Assembly (NCBI RefSeq): GCF_010730355.1
Contig: NZ_AP022576.1
Location: 1,240,001 to 1,304,000, forward strand
DNA length: 64,000 nt
Direction of reading: 5' to 3'
Origin: Mycobacterium florentinum
GTDB taxonomy: Bacteria; Actinomycetota; Actinomycetes; Mycobacteriales; Mycobacteriaceae
Numbering within the stretch: position 1 is the stretch's first letter; every line of letters starts with the position of its first letter. A program made the translations under genes and the position numbers. The notes below the pieces were generated by a model. It ran no database searches. It had not been told where the DNA came from and saw only the letters and a list, made by a program, of their open reading frames with translations. Positions 42,996 to 52,082 of the stretch are shown here, piece after piece.

Positions 42996-43735
42996 GCTGC
43001 CACCGCCGAATGATCGAGCGCGGCAATGACTTCGGCGCGCAGCGCGGTGCGCTGCTGATCGATGCGCGGCTCCGGGACGTCGACCAGGGCACGCAGCGGC
43101 CGGCCGGCCTTGCCGAGTACGGCGATGCGGTCACCCAGCAGCAGCGCCTCGTCGACGTCGTGGGTGACGAACACGATCGTCGTCGGATGCGCGCTCCAGG
43201 TCTCGATCAGCAATCGCTGCATGGCCGTGCGAGTTTGGGTGTCCAGCGCGCCGAACGGCTCGTCCATCATCACCGCACGCGGCGTCCCGGCCAGGCCGCG
43301 GGCCAGTTGCACCCGCTGACGCATACCGCCGGACAGGCTCTTGGGCAGGTAGTCGCCGAAGCCGGTGAGTCCGAGCTCGGCGATCCAGCGGTCGGCCTCC
43401 GCGCGGCGGCCGGCCCGCGGCACCCCGCGCAACCGCAGTGCCAGCTCGATGTTGGACCGCACGGTGCGCCACGGCAGCAAGGCGTTGTCCTGGAACACCA
43501 TTGCGCGGTCGCCCGAGGTGGTGGTCACGTCGGCGCCGTCGGCCAGGATCCGGCCGGCGTCGGGTCGCAGCAGTCCCGCCACGGCACGCAGCACGGTCGA
43601 CTTGCCGCAGCCCGAGGGGCCGGTGAGCACCAGGATCTCCCCCGGGCGCACGGCCAGGCTCAGCCCGTCGATCACCGGACCTCCGGTGTAGGACAAGCGA
43701 ACTCGTTCCAGCTCCAAGCTCATACCGACAGTCAT
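42992..43735 (-). CDS. ABC importer ATPase, SsuB/TauB-like
   Basis: 247-residue ATP-binding subunit for the nitrate/sulfonate/taurine importer class. Walker A is G-P-S-G-C-G-K-S-T (about 39-47), the Q-loop F-Q-D-N-A-L-L-P-W-R is typical of this class, the signature is L-S-G-G-M-R-Q-R, and Walker B is V-M-M-D-E-P-F-G-A-L-D. ATG 43735 overlaps the permease stop and its own stop overlaps the flavoprotein start, both ATGA. Confidence 0.95.
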   Translation of the reverse strand: MTVGMSLELERVRLSYTGGPVIDGLSLAVRPGEILVLTGPSGCGKSTVLRAVAGLLRPDAGRILADGADVTTTSGDRAMVFQDNALLPWRTVRSNIELALRLRGVPRAGRRAEADRWIAELGLTGFGDYLPKSLSGGMRQRVQLARGLAGTPRAVMMDEPFGALDTQTRTAMQRLLIETWSAHPTTIVFVTHDVDEALLLGDRIAVLGKAGRPLRALVDVPEPRIDQQRTALRAEVIAALDHSAVAA

Positions 43736-44604
43736 CGCTGCTCCTCCTCTGCGCGCGGCAGCCAGCTGGTCACCCGGCGGCCCATGACCTCGACGGCCGC
43801 GGCGGTCGCGAATCCGAGCACACCGATCGTGATGATGCCGACGAACACCTGGGGGTAGGCCAGCACGGTGTAGTCCTGCCAGGTGCGATAACCGATGCCG
43901 AGACGGCCCGAGATCATCTCCGCGGAGATCACGCAGATCCACGCCACCCCCATGCCGACCGACAAGCCGCCGAACACTCCCGGCAGGATGCCCGGCAACA
44001 CGACCTGTTTCAGCACGTCCCACCGGTTGCCGCCCAGGGTGCGCACCGAGTCCTCCCACAGGGTGGGCAGCGCCCGAACAGCGTGCCGGGTGCTGACCAT
44101 GATCGGGAAGTAGGCCGCGAGGAAGGTGATGAACACGATCCCGGCCTCGTCGGTCGGGAACAGCAAGATCGCCACCGGAACCATCGCGATCGCCGGGATG
44201 GGCCGGGCCAGTTCGGCGAGCGGACCGAAGGTGTTGGCGAACAACCGGGAACGGCCCAGCAGCACGCCCGTCGCGACGCCGATCACGGCGGCCAGCCCGA
44301 AGCCGGTGAGAATCCGGATCAGCGACTGCGCCAGGTCAAGCCAGTACTCGTAGGTGCCGAGCCGGCGCTGCAGCGCGTGGACGATCTCGGTGACGGTGGG
44401 CAGCGTGTCGAATCGCAGCAGCAGCCGCACCTTGTCGGCGGTGAGCACCTGCCACAACCCGATCGCGGCGGCGACCGAGGCGAGCCGCAACAGCCGCCAT
44501 TGCCAGGGCGAGGTGGTCCGCCGCGGTGTGCGGATCGCGGGGACCGCGTCGACGACGTGGCCGGTGACCGGGGCTGCCGGATCGCCGGTCAGGTAAGCAG
44601 TCAT
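43732..44604 (-). CDS. ABC importer permease, SsuC/TauC-like
   Basis: 290-residue inner-membrane permease with about six helices and the EAA-loop region (S-V-R-T-L-G-G-N-R-W-D-V-L-K-Q-V-V-L-P-G-I-L-P) that contacts the ATPase. It matches the nitrate/sulfonate/taurine permease class. The start ATG 44604 overlaps the substrate-binding protein stop by 4 bp. The hydrophilic N-terminus of about 35 residues precedes the first helix. Confidence 0.94.
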   Translation of the reverse strand: MTAYLTGDPAAPVTGHVVDAVPAIRTPRRTTSPWQWRLLRLASVAAAIGLWQVLTADKVRLLLRFDTLPTVTEIVHALQRRLGTYEYWLDLAQSLIRILTGFGLAAVIGVATGVLLGRSRLFANTFGPLAELARPIPAIAMVPVAILLFPTDEAGIVFITFLAAYFPIMVSTRHAVRALPTLWEDSVRTLGGNRWDVLKQVVLPGILPGVFGGLSVGMGVAWICVISAEMISGRLGIGYRTWQDYTVLAYPQVFVGIITIGVLGFATAAAVEVMGRRVTSWLPRAEEEQR

Positions 44605-45989
44605 ACCGAACCTCCAAGGGCCTGCTGGTAATTGACGATTGTGCCGCCGGGGTGGGTGGCAAGATAGCGATGCGCGCCGGCCGGGGTTCCGAACGGCAGG
44701 TAGTGCTGGCCGTCTTGCACCCAGACCGCCTTGTCGGCGAACCAGCGGGTGCCCAGTTCGGCGTCGGGAACATAGGCGGCACGCACTTTGGCGCCGTGGG
44801 CCGTCGCGTCCCGCACCGCCCGCAGCAGGCCGGTCGGATTGGCGAGTGTCTGGGTGGCGTCGGATCCGTCCAGCCACAGCTCGCTGGCCAGGGCGGGATC
44901 GCCGCTGAGCACGGACGGATTGGCGGTCGCGGCCCGGGTCGCGTCGTAGTTGCGCCCGCGGGCGCCGAACACGGCACGCAACGGCGCGTCCTGGACGAAG
45001 CCGGCGACGTCGAGTTCGGCGAAGTCGCCGATCGACTTCAGGTACGGCACATCGTTTTTCAGCGCCTCGACGAGTGCTGGTTTGAGCGTGGTGTCGAATG
45101 ACGTGCCGCCGGGACCGTTGTAGAGGTAGACCACTTCGGGCGGTAGCCCGCTGGCCTGCGCGACGATCCGGGCCGCCTCGAGCGGCTTCTGGTTGAGGAA
45201 GTCGGTGGCGTCGAGCTGCGACTGCAGGAAAGCTGCCAGCACCTCGGGATGCGACGACGCATACGCGCGACGTACCACCACGCCGTGCAGGGTCGGCAGG
45301 TTCAGCTCGGCGCCGTCGTACAGCAGTTTGGCCTTGCCCTGGAACACCAGCAGTCCGGGCCAGGCGACGAATTGCGAAAGCCCCTGTACCTGACCGGACT
45401 CCAGGGCAGACGCGCCGACCTGCGGCTGCTGGTTGAGCACCTCGACACCCTTGATCCCGCCCCTGTCCAGGGCGCGCATCAGCGTGCCGTGACCGGCCGA
45501 GCCCACACTCGCCGAGACCTTCGAGCCGGCCAGGTCGTTCAGCGTGGTGGCCAGCGAACCGGGCGCCACCACAACCATGTTCAGCGCGCCCTTGGGGTTG
45601 TAGCCGGTGATCGAGACGATTTCGGTTTTCGCCAGCGGATTGGCCTGCGTCTTGGAGCCGTTGATCAGCATGGGGTAATCCCCCATCGAGCCGATGTCGA
45701 TCTTTTCGGCCAGCATCTGCGCGGTGATCGGGGCGCCGGTGTCGTAATCCTGCCAGCGGACCGCGTATTTGGTGCCGGTGCGGGTGGTGATGTCGGCGAG
45801 CCGGCGCTCCAGGTAGCCCTGGGCGCGCAGCAGCGTCCCGGCGGTCACGGTGTTGATCGTCTTGGACTGGTAGCCGATGACGACGTTGACCACACCGGAG
45901 GACGCCGAGAGTGATTCCAGCGAGCAACCGGACACCACCGCGATGATCACGGCCGCGACCGACACCAGCGCAGTGGCGTGTCGTTTCAT
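44601..45989 (-). CDS. Substrate-binding lipoprotein (SsuA-like) with NosL-like C-terminal domain
   Basis: 462-residue lipoprotein. The signal peptide ends in lipobox V-V-S-G-C (Cys about 22). The main body is an SsuA/NMT1-type periplasmic-binding domain (V-V-I-G-Y-Q-S-K-T, G-S-M-G-D-Y-P-M-L). Residues 358-462 look like an added domain resembling Nos[43 protein letters not shown] and G-G-T-I-V-N-Y-Q-Q-A-L. The Cys/Met copper ligands of true NosL are not seen. ATG 45989 is 25 nt after the ferredoxin gene. Confidence 0.9.
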   Translation of the reverse strand: MKRHATALVSVAAVIIAVVSGCSLESLSASSGVVNVVIGYQSKTINTVTAGTLLRAQGYLERRLADITTRTGTKYAVRWQDYDTGAPITAQMLAEKIDIGSMGDYPMLINGSKTQANPLAKTEIVSITGYNPKGALNMVVVAPGSLATTLNDLAGSKVSASVGSAGHGTLMRALDRGGIKGVEVLNQQPQVGASALESGQVQGLSQFVAWPGLLVFQGKAKLLYDGAELNLPTLHGVVVRRAYASSHPEVLAAFLQSQLDATDFLNQKPLEAARIVAQASGLPPEVVYLYNGPGGTSFDTTLKPALVEALKNDVPYLKSIGDFAELDVAGFVQDAPLRAVFGARGRNYDATRAATANPSVLSGDPALASELWLDGSDATQTLANPTGLLRAVRDATAHGAKVRAAYVPDAELGTRWFADKAVWVQDGQHYLPFGTPAGAHRYLATHPGGTIVNYQQALGGSV

Positions 45990-46014
45990 GAAAAATCCTG
46001 GGCTGTAGGGTATT

Positions 46015-46245
46015 TCAGCGAAGTAGATACGGCATGTTGACCGTGACGGCACCGGTCGGGCAGCGGGCCGCGCAGGGGCCGCAGTACCAGCATTCGTCGA
46101 CGTGCATGAACGCCTTGCCGGTGTCCGGATTGATGGCCAGCGCGTCGAGCGGACAGACGTCGACGCAGAGCGTACAGCCGTCGATACACAGCGACTCGTC
46201 GATCGTGACCGGCACGTCGACCCGGTTGTTGTTGACCAGCGTCAT
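46015..46245 (-). CDS. 2x[4Fe-4S] ferredoxin, AprB-like
   Basis: 76-residue ferredoxin with two cluster motifs: C-I-D-G-C-T-L-C-V-D-V-C-P (C-x3-C-x2-C-x3-CP) and C-W-Y-C-G-P-C-A-A-R-C-P (C-x2-C-x2-C-x3-CP). The first motif's extra residue and the E-C-W-Y-C-G-P segment recall the AprB subunit of APS reductase. ATG 46245 overlaps the GntR stop. With the AprA-like flavoprotein in the same operon it probably forms a two-subunit redox enzyme. Confidence 0.93.
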   Translation of the reverse strand: MTLVNNNRVDVPVTIDESLCIDGCTLCVDVCPLDALAINPDTGKAFMHVDECWYCGPCAARCPTGAVTVNMPYLLR

Positions 46246-46979
46246 GGCTTGCTCCTAATGAGGTGGCCGCGCATCGTGATTCGATCGCCGCGCATCCGGA
46301 TGTATTCGAGGTCGACGGGCCTGCCGTCGTCGAGACTGGTCAGACGCTCGAGCATCAGCAGCGCCGACCCGTCGGGCACGTGCAGGGTGGCCGCCGAATG
46401 CACATCGGCGGGGATGGCCTCCAGCGCCAGCGATGCCTCGCCCAGCCGGTGTCCGCTCACCTGCTCGATCAGGGCGAAGAGGTCGTTGGTTTCCAGCGGG
46501 TGATCCAGAATCTGCGCTCCGATATCCGGGGCGAGATAGGTCAGGTCGAGGCTGAGCGGCAAATCACCGAGGTAGCGCAACCGCTCGATGAACACCGCCT
46601 GCTCGCCGGGCTCCAGCCGCAGCCGGCTGGCCACCGCCGGCGGAGCGACCACCGGCATGGCGGCGCGCACCTCGTTGCGGACCTCGCCGATGTGTTTGAA
46701 GGTCTCTTTCAATCCCAGCAGCGAGTCGATCCGGTGGTCGTACTTGCGCTGGGCGACGTGGGTGCCGACCTTGGGTCCACGGTCGATCAAACCCTCGTGC
46801 TTGAGGATGCCCAGCGCCTCGCGAATGGTGTTGCGGGACACCGTGAACTCGGCCGACAAGTCGCTGTCGGGCGGCAGGCCGTCCGGATAGGCGCCGGCGT
46901 GGATCTGCTGGCGCAGCACATCGGCCACCCGGCGGGCACGGTCGGCCCGGGGTCCGCGAATGGGTATCGCCTCAGCCAC
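46242..46979 (-). CDS. GntR/HutC-family transcriptional regulator
   Basis: 245-residue repressor. The N-terminal winged helix contains R-Q-Q-I-H-A-G-A-Y and F-T-V-S-R-N-T-I-R-E-A-L-G-I-L (about 45-59), the GntR recognition helix. The C-terminal UTRA-type ligand-binding domain has Q-A-V-F-I-E-R-L-R-Y-L-G-D-L-P-L-S-L-D-L. GTG 46979 starts the operon. Overlap with the ferredoxin gene suggests it controls, and is made with, the whole module. Confidence 0.93.
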   Translation of the reverse strand: MAEAIPIRGPRADRARRVADVLRQQIHAGAYPDGLPPDSDLSAEFTVSRNTIREALGILKHEGLIDRGPKVGTHVAQRKYDHRIDSLLGLKETFKHIGEVRNEVRAAMPVVAPPAVASRLRLEPGEQAVFIERLRYLGDLPLSLDLTYLAPDIGAQILDHPLETNDLFALIEQVSGHRLGEASLALEAIPADVHSAATLHVPDGSALLMLERLTSLDDGRPVDLEYIRMRGDRITMRGHLIRSKP

Positions 46980-47060
46980 GCCGCCACGCTAACGCAGCTC
47001 AGGGCCATATTTCGGGTGGGCAATCGGCGCCCGCCGCCGCCTTGCGTATTGCGCCACGGG

Positions 47061-47413
47061 ATGTTCGGCTACGACCAGCTAAAACCTGGACCTGTAGGGA
47101 TATTGCGCCACCTTGGAGCGGACGTGCCCTTTGTGATCGCGATGAGCGGAACCGATTGCGCCCTGCGAGGAGCGCGGCATTATCCGCATTCCGCCAAAGT
47201 CATTGCAACCGGTTGGTTTTGCTCACGCTGCACGAACCGCCGCTGGGCTTCATTGACCGGCATGGCCAAGTGATGTGCCGTGCGCAGGATTTCCGCGGCG
47301 CGCTCGCCGACAACGACGCATGGCGCCTGGTCGAAATCACACCGGCGGTGCTGCGGGCCGTGCTGGAAACGGGCCTTGATCCGTGGGCCGAACAGCAGCA
47401 TCGGCGATGCTAG
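47061..47413 (+). pseudogene. Possible decayed gene remnant
   Basis: Two short frames with protein-like composition are joined by an apparent frame change. The first runs from ATG 47061 (F-G-Y-D-Q-L-K-P-G-P-V-G-I-L-R-H). The second covers about 47213-47413 (H-E-P-P-L-G-F-I-D-R-H-G-Q-V-M and E-I-T-P-A-V-L-R-A-V-L-E-T-G-L-D-P-W) and ends at a TAG that overlaps the aldehyde dehydrogenase stop (CTAG). I do not recognise a family. The second part could also be a 66-residue gene starting at TTG 47213. Positions 46980-47060 are otherwise empty. Confidence 0.3.
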
Positions 47414-48804
47414 CGCCGACCGTGATTGAGGTAGATGTGTTTGGACTCGAGGTATTCCTCTAGCCCGTGCGCGCCCAGCTCACGACCGATGCCGGACTGT
47501 TTGAACCCACCCCAGGGTGCCTGCAGCGGCGCTGCCTGCGTCTCGTTCACCCACACCACGCCCGCCCGGATCGCGCGGCCGGCTGTCAGGGCCAGGCTCA
47601 GGTCCGAGGTCCACAGCGTCGCGGCCAGACCGTACGGACTGTCGTTGGCCATCCGGAGCACCTCGTCGGTTTCGGTGAATCGCACCACCGCCATGACCGG
47701 GCCGAAGATCTCTTCCCGCGCGACGACCGCCGTGTGCGACACCTCCAGCACAGTGGGCGCCACGAAAAAACCGTTCTCGAGGGCAGGGTCGGTTGGCAGC
47801 CGACCGCTGACGGCGACGTTGCCTTCCTTCTCGCCGATGCGGATGTACTCCGTTACCCGCTCCTGCTGAGCCCGGCTCACCAAGGGACCCATCGTAGTAT
47901 CTGGATCCAGCCCGGCGCCCAGTTCGAGGTCGGCCGCAATTGCGCAAATACCTTCCAGCACTTCGTCATACACGTCCGCGTGGAGGTAGACGCGCGAACC
48001 CGAGGAGCATATCTGCCCCTGGTTTGCGAACACCCCCGCCGCGGTGCCGGCGATGGCCGCCGCAACGTCGGCGTCCGGGAAGACGATGTTCGGCGATTTG
48101 CCTCCCAGCTCCACCCCGACCCGCTTGATCGAATCCGCCGCCGAACGCAACACAAGCCGGCCCACCGCGGACGACCCGGTGAACGACACCTTGTCCACCC
48201 CGGGGTGTGCGACGAGGGCGGCGCCCGCTCGGGCGCCGCCCGTCGCCACCTGAAACACCCCGTCCGGCAATCCCGCTTGCGCGAAGATCTCCGGCAACCG
48301 CAACGAGGTAAGCGGTGTCTGCTCGGCCGGTTTCAGGATCACGCTGCAACCGGCAGCCAATGCTGGAGCTACCTTTTGGGCGGCCAGCATCAGGGGGTAG
48401 TTCCACGGGGTGATCGCGGCAACAACCCCGACGGGTTCATGGATGACGATGCTCAACGCCTCGGCCGACACGGGGAAGCTCTCCCCCGCCAATTTTGTCG
48501 GCCAGCCGGCGTAATACTCCAGAATCCGGGCGGCTTCCGCCACGTCCCACTGCGCTTCGGCCAGCGGCTTGCCGACATCCAGCGACTCGAGCCGGGCCAG
48601 CTCGTCGGCGTTGGCGCGCACCAACTCCGCGGCACGTGCGAGCACTCGCCCACGCTCGTCGTCGGGCGTACCCGGCCACCACTGGCCGCCGTCGAACGCA
48701 CGGCGCGCCGTGGCCACGATGCGGTCGACGGCGCCTTCGTCCATGTCTTCGATGGACGAGATCTGTTGCGCGGTGGCCGGGTCGAGAACCTCGATCGTGT
48801 TCAT
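47410..48804 (-). CDS. NAD(P)-dependent aldehyde dehydrogenase
   Basis: 464-residue ALDH, probably oxidising an amino-aldehyde or betaine-type aldehyde to its acid. The catalytic Asn is in T-P-W-N-Y-P, the general-base Glu in V-E-L-G-G-K-S-P-N, the nucleophile Cys in F-A-N-Q-G-Q-I-C-S-S-G-S-R (about 266-278), and P-W-G-G-F-K-Q-S-G near the end. ATG 48804 overlaps the amine oxidase stop (ATGA), so oxidase product and dehydrogenase substrate are probably the same aldehyde. Last gene of the minus-strand amine operon. Confidence 0.95.
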   Translation of the reverse strand: MNTIEVLDPATAQQISSIEDMDEGAVDRIVATARRAFDGGQWWPGTPDDERGRVLARAAELVRANADELARLESLDVGKPLAEAQWDVAEAARILEYYAGWPTKLAGESFPVSAEALSIVIHEPVGVVAAITPWNYPLMLAAQKVAPALAAGCSVILKPAEQTPLTSLRLPEIFAQAGLPDGVFQVATGGARAGAALVAHPGVDKVSFTGSSAVGRLVLRSAADSIKRVGVELGGKSPNIVFPDADVAAAIAGTAAGVFANQGQICSSGSRVYLHADVYDEVLEGICAIAADLELGAGLDPDTTMGPLVSRAQQERVTEYIRIGEKEGNVAVSGRLPTDPALENGFFVAPTVLEVSHTAVVAREEIFGPVMAVVRFTETDEVLRMANDSPYGLAATLWTSDLSLALTAGRAIRAGVVWVNETQAAPLQAPWGGFKQSGIGRELGAHGLEEYLESKHIYLNHGRR

Positions 48805-50114
48805 CCGTGCACCAACGCTTCGGCTGCCGCGGCGCGACCGGTGCGAACCGCACCTTCCATATAGCCCGCCACCCACTGATCGGAGCCGCACACGTAGAAC
48901 GGTGGCTCGTGGGTGCCGTGCAGTGGGCCCACTCGATGGACATCGCCGGGACGCCACTGGGTCACGTATCCCTGTGTCCAGGTATCTGTCCCCCACAACC
49001 GTTCGAAAGTCGCGACGGGGCTCAACGCCTGCGCTCCGAACCAGCTGGCGAGTTCGGCAAGCGCCTCCTCCCGGCGGTACTGCGTCGACGTGGACAGGTA
49101 GGCGGCGATCCGCTCGGGCGGAACCAGGCAAGAGAGCACACCCTCGGTCTGCGGCCACGAGGACCCCAGGATGCCTTCGGATTCCGTCAAACCGTTCTGT
49201 CCCCGATCGCGCCAGAACGGCCGCGTATATGCGGCAACGAATTTCGCGGCCAGGGCGTGCCGCTGCCGGTGCAGCGACTGCATCCGGGCATCCGACACGC
49301 CCTCCACCGTGATGTCGCGCAACGGTCCCGCCGGCAGCGAGCTCACCACCGCATTCGCCTGGATCAACTCGCCCGAGATCAGTTGCACGGTGCTGCTTCC
49401 CGGCGCCACCTTGATCGCGCGGACGGGGGAATTCAATCGAATGCGGTCCCCCAACTCGGCGGCCATCCGCAGCGCGACCGTCGCCGAGCCCTCGGCCACC
49501 CGAAGGTTTTCCCATTCGTCATACGAGTACAGCTCCTTGCTCGGCATGCTGGCCGCCTTGCGCAGCAATGCGAGCAGCGAAGTGCGTTCGAACGAACCCG
49601 AACTCAGCCCCAACTGGCCGGCCTCGAGCGCACGCCGTACGTTCGGTGTCGCACCGATGCTGCCCAGCCAGCTCATCACCGGCATGGTGTCCAGCGACAT
49701 CGCGTCCGGGTGCGACCACGGGTCGTCGGCATCGACGGTCGCGGCGAGCGCCGCGAACTCCCGCTTGACGGCGTGCATGCTGCGGTGATCCTCGTCGGAG
49801 AACCACGACGGCTCGTCACCGACGTAGACATCGTCATGCAGGATGTAGGTGAGCTCACCCGGCTCGGCGACGTAACTCGGAATCAGGGTGAGTCCGAGTT
49901 CGGCGACCAGTTGCTGATATGCGGTGTGCCCGTTGCCCACTACCTCACCACCGAGCTGGACGATGCGGCCGTCGTCGAGCGTAACCTGCTCGACACGTCC
50001 GCCCACTCTGCCGCGGGCCTCGAGAACGACAACGTCGGCGCCGGCCCCCATCAGGTCGCGGGCAGCGGACAGGCCGGATAGGCCGGCACCCAGAACTGCT
50101 ACATCGTAAGGCAT
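48801..50114 (-). CDS. FAD-dependent amine oxidase
   Basis: 437-residue flavin amine oxidase of the MAO/putrescine-oxidase type, converting an amine to an aldehyde (or imine) with H2O2. The FAD motif is V-L-G-A-G-L-S-G-L-S-A-A, then E-A-R-G-R-V-G-G-R (the GxGGR turn). The C-terminal W-V-A-G-Y-M-E-G-A-V-R-T-G motif closes the FAD site. It sits between a polyamine-type ABC transporter and an aldehyde dehydrogenase, which supports an amine substrate. Confidence 0.93.
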   Translation of the reverse strand: MPYDVAVLGAGLSGLSAARDLMGAGADVVVLEARGRVGGRVEQVTLDDGRIVQLGGEVVGNGHTAYQQLVAELGLTLIPSYVAEPGELTYILHDDVYVGDEPSWFSDEDHRSMHAVKREFAALAATVDADDPWSHPDAMSLDTMPVMSWLGSIGATPNVRRALEAGQLGLSSGSFERTSLLALLRKAASMPSKELYSYDEWENLRVAEGSATVALRMAAELGDRIRLNSPVRAIKVAPGSSTVQLISGELIQANAVVSSLPAGPLRDITVEGVSDARMQSLHRQRHALAAKFVAAYTRPFWRDRGQNGLTESEGILGSSWPQTEGVLSCLVPPERIAAYLSTSTQYRREEALAELASWFGAQALSPVATFERLWGTDTWTQGYVTQWRPGDVHRVGPLHGTHEPPFYVCGSDQWVAGYMEGAVRTGRAAAAEALVHG

Positions 50115-50135
50115 TGTCTTAGTTCCTGATTCGGC

Positions 50136-51257
50136 TCATAGTGCGAGACAGTGTTCGGCGCGCCAACCGATTCGAACGCGCTCACCATCGGCCCAACGTT
50201 CCTCGGTGCGCGCCGCGTCCACGTTCTGTTCCAGTACCGAAAGCTCCACTCCCGGTGCGACTTCGAACAGGTAGGTGGTGGTGGCTCCCCCGTAGACGGT
50301 GGCCTTGAGGATGGCGTCGGTCTGCACCATGTTCGGGGTGAGGCCAGAAATCCAGATCTTCTCGGGGCGCACGGCGATCGACACCTCGTCGCCGACGGCA
50401 CGGCCGTCGAGCGGGCCGGTGCGCAACGATACTCCCCCGGGCAGCGTGAGACCCGTTCCCACGTATCGCCCGGTCATCAGGTTGGCGGTGCCGATGAACT
50501 CCGCGACACAACGGTTCGCGGGTCGCTCATAGATGTCCTCGGGTGTGCCGCACTGCTGGATGGCGCCGCCGCTCATCACCGCGATGCGGTCCGACATCGT
50601 CAGCGCCTCCTCCTGGTCGTGCGTGACGAACACGAAGGTGATGCCGACGTCACGCTGGATGCGTTTGAGTTCCACCTGCATCGTCTTGCGTAACTTGAGA
50701 TCCAGCGCGGCCAGCGGCTCGTCGAGCAACAACACCGATGGACGGTTGACCAGGGCCCTGGCCAGCGCGACACGCTGGCGCTGCCCTCCGGACAGCGCAT
50801 TCGGCTTGTCCTGGTCCCGACCGGTGAGCCGCACCATTTCGAGCATCTCGCCGACGCGCCGGGTGATCTCGGATTTGCCTACCTTGCGGCGGCGCAAGCC
50901 GAACGCGACGTTGTCCCAGATACTGAGGTGGTCGAAGAGTGCGTAGCTCTGGAAAACCGTGTTGACGTCCCGGCGATTCGGCGGCAGATGCGTGACGTCG
51001 TTGCCGGCCAACCACACCTGGCCGGACGTGGGATCGACAAAGCCACCGAGCATCCACAGCGTGGTGGTCTTACCGCAGCCGGAAGGCCCGAGCAGCGAAC
51101 AGAATTCACCCGCCGCGATGTCGAGGTTCAGCCCCCGCACCACGGTGCTGCCGCCGTACGACTTCGAGATGTTGCGCAGCGAGACGGCGGCGGGCGGCGC
51201 CGGAGGCGGTGCCGCGCCGACCGCGACCGTGCTCACATCACCGATTGCTGTAGACAA
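50136..51257 (-). CDS. Polyamine-type ABC importer ATPase, PotA-like
   Basis: 373-residue ATPase for a spermidine/putrescine-class importer. Walker [10 protein letters not shown], signature L-S-G-G-Q-R-Q-R and Walker [12 protein letters not shown] are followed by a C-terminal TOBE domain (about 260-373). The start is TTG 51257 because a perfect AGGAGG (51265-51270, inside the end of the previous gene) lies 7 nt upstream; the first GTG is eight codons in. A Pro/Ala-rich N-terminal tail is unusual for PotA. Confidence 0.93.
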   Translation of the reverse strand: MSTAIGDVSTVAVGAAPPPAPPAAVSLRNISKSYGGSTVVRGLNLDIAAGEFCSLLGPSGCGKTTTLWMLGGFVDPTSGQVWLAGNDVTHLPPNRRDVNTVFQSYALFDHLSIWDNVAFGLRRRKVGKSEITRRVGEMLEMVRLTGRDQDKPNALSGGQRQRVALARALVNRPSVLLLDEPLAALDLKLRKTMQVELKRIQRDVGITFVFVTHDQEEALTMSDRIAVMSGGAIQQCGTPEDIYERPANRCVAEFIGTANLMTGRYVGTGLTLPGGVSLRTGPLDGRAVGDEVSIAVRPEKIWISGLTPNMVQTDAILKATVYGGATTTYLFEVAPGVELSVLEQNVDAARTEERWADGERVRIGWRAEHCLAL

Positions 51258-51260
51258 TTC

Positions 51261-52082
51261 TCATCCTCCTAATAAGTTGAGGCCGCTGCCGCGCCTGCCG
51301 AAGAATCGCGGGACGAGTAGGGCGATCGCGATGAGAGCCAATGAGGCGACCAACATCAGCGTGCCGACGGCGTTGATGGACGGCTGGATTCCGAACCGGA
51401 TCGCGGAGTAGATGCGCACCGACAGCGGTTGAGGATCGACACCGCTGGTGAAGAACGCCAGCACGAAGTCATCGAAGACCAGGGTGAAAATCAGGATCAG
51501 GGCCGACATGATGGCCGGCAACATCATCGGTAGCGTCACCAAGCGAAGCGACTGCAAGCGCGTGGCGCCGAGGTCCATTGCGGCGGCCTCGACCTCCGGA
51601 TTCAGCTCCGCGACCCGGGCCCGCAGGATCACCGTCACATAGGAGATCGAAAACGTCGCCTCGGCGAGGATCAGGGTCGTCAACGACGGTTGCAGCCCAA
51701 CACCTTTGAACAGCATCAGCGATGCGACACCGGTGACGATCTCCGGGGTGATCAGGGGGATCAGCATGATCGCGTTGGCGGCGCTGCCCAGCCTCGAGCG
51801 CGCCCGGACCAGGCCGAAGGCCAGCGGGACGCCGATCGCGACCGAACCGATCATCGCCGCGATCGCCACGATGACGCTCGTATTCAGGGATTGGATCAGC
51901 TCGGTGTCGTTGAAGAACGCCTCATACCAACGAAGCGACCAGCCGTCGAACACGGTGAGCGATTTCTTGTTGTTGAAGGAGAACAGCACTACGGCGATGA
52001 TCGGCAGGTAGAGCAACACGAAGAACAGCGCCGTGACCGCAATGGCAAAGCGTGGCTTGCGATTCATGCCCGAGCCCCTCAT
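51261..52082 (-). CDS. Polyamine-type ABC permease, PotC-like
   Basis: 273-residue membrane protein with six predicted helices and the EAA loop A-A-M-D-L-G-A-T-R-L-Q-S-L-R-L-V-T-L-P. It resembles PotC of spermidine/putrescine importers (V-L-F-S-F-N-N-K-K near the first periplasmic loop is characteristic). ATG 52082 overlaps the PotB-like stop; an internal ATG at 52067 is an alternative start. Confidence 0.93.
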   Translation of the reverse strand: MRGSGMNRKPRFAIAVTALFFVLLYLPIIAVVLFSFNNKKSLTVFDGWSLRWYEAFFNDTELIQSLNTSVIVAIAAMIGSVAIGVPLAFGLVRARSRLGSAANAIMLIPLITPEIVTGVASLMLFKGVGLQPSLTTLILAEATFSISYVTVILRARVAELNPEVEAAAMDLGATRLQSLRLVTLPMMLPAIMSALILIFTLVFDDFVLAFFTSGVDPQPLSVRIYSAIRFGIQPSINAVGTLMLVASLALIAIALLVPRFFGRRGSGLNLLGG

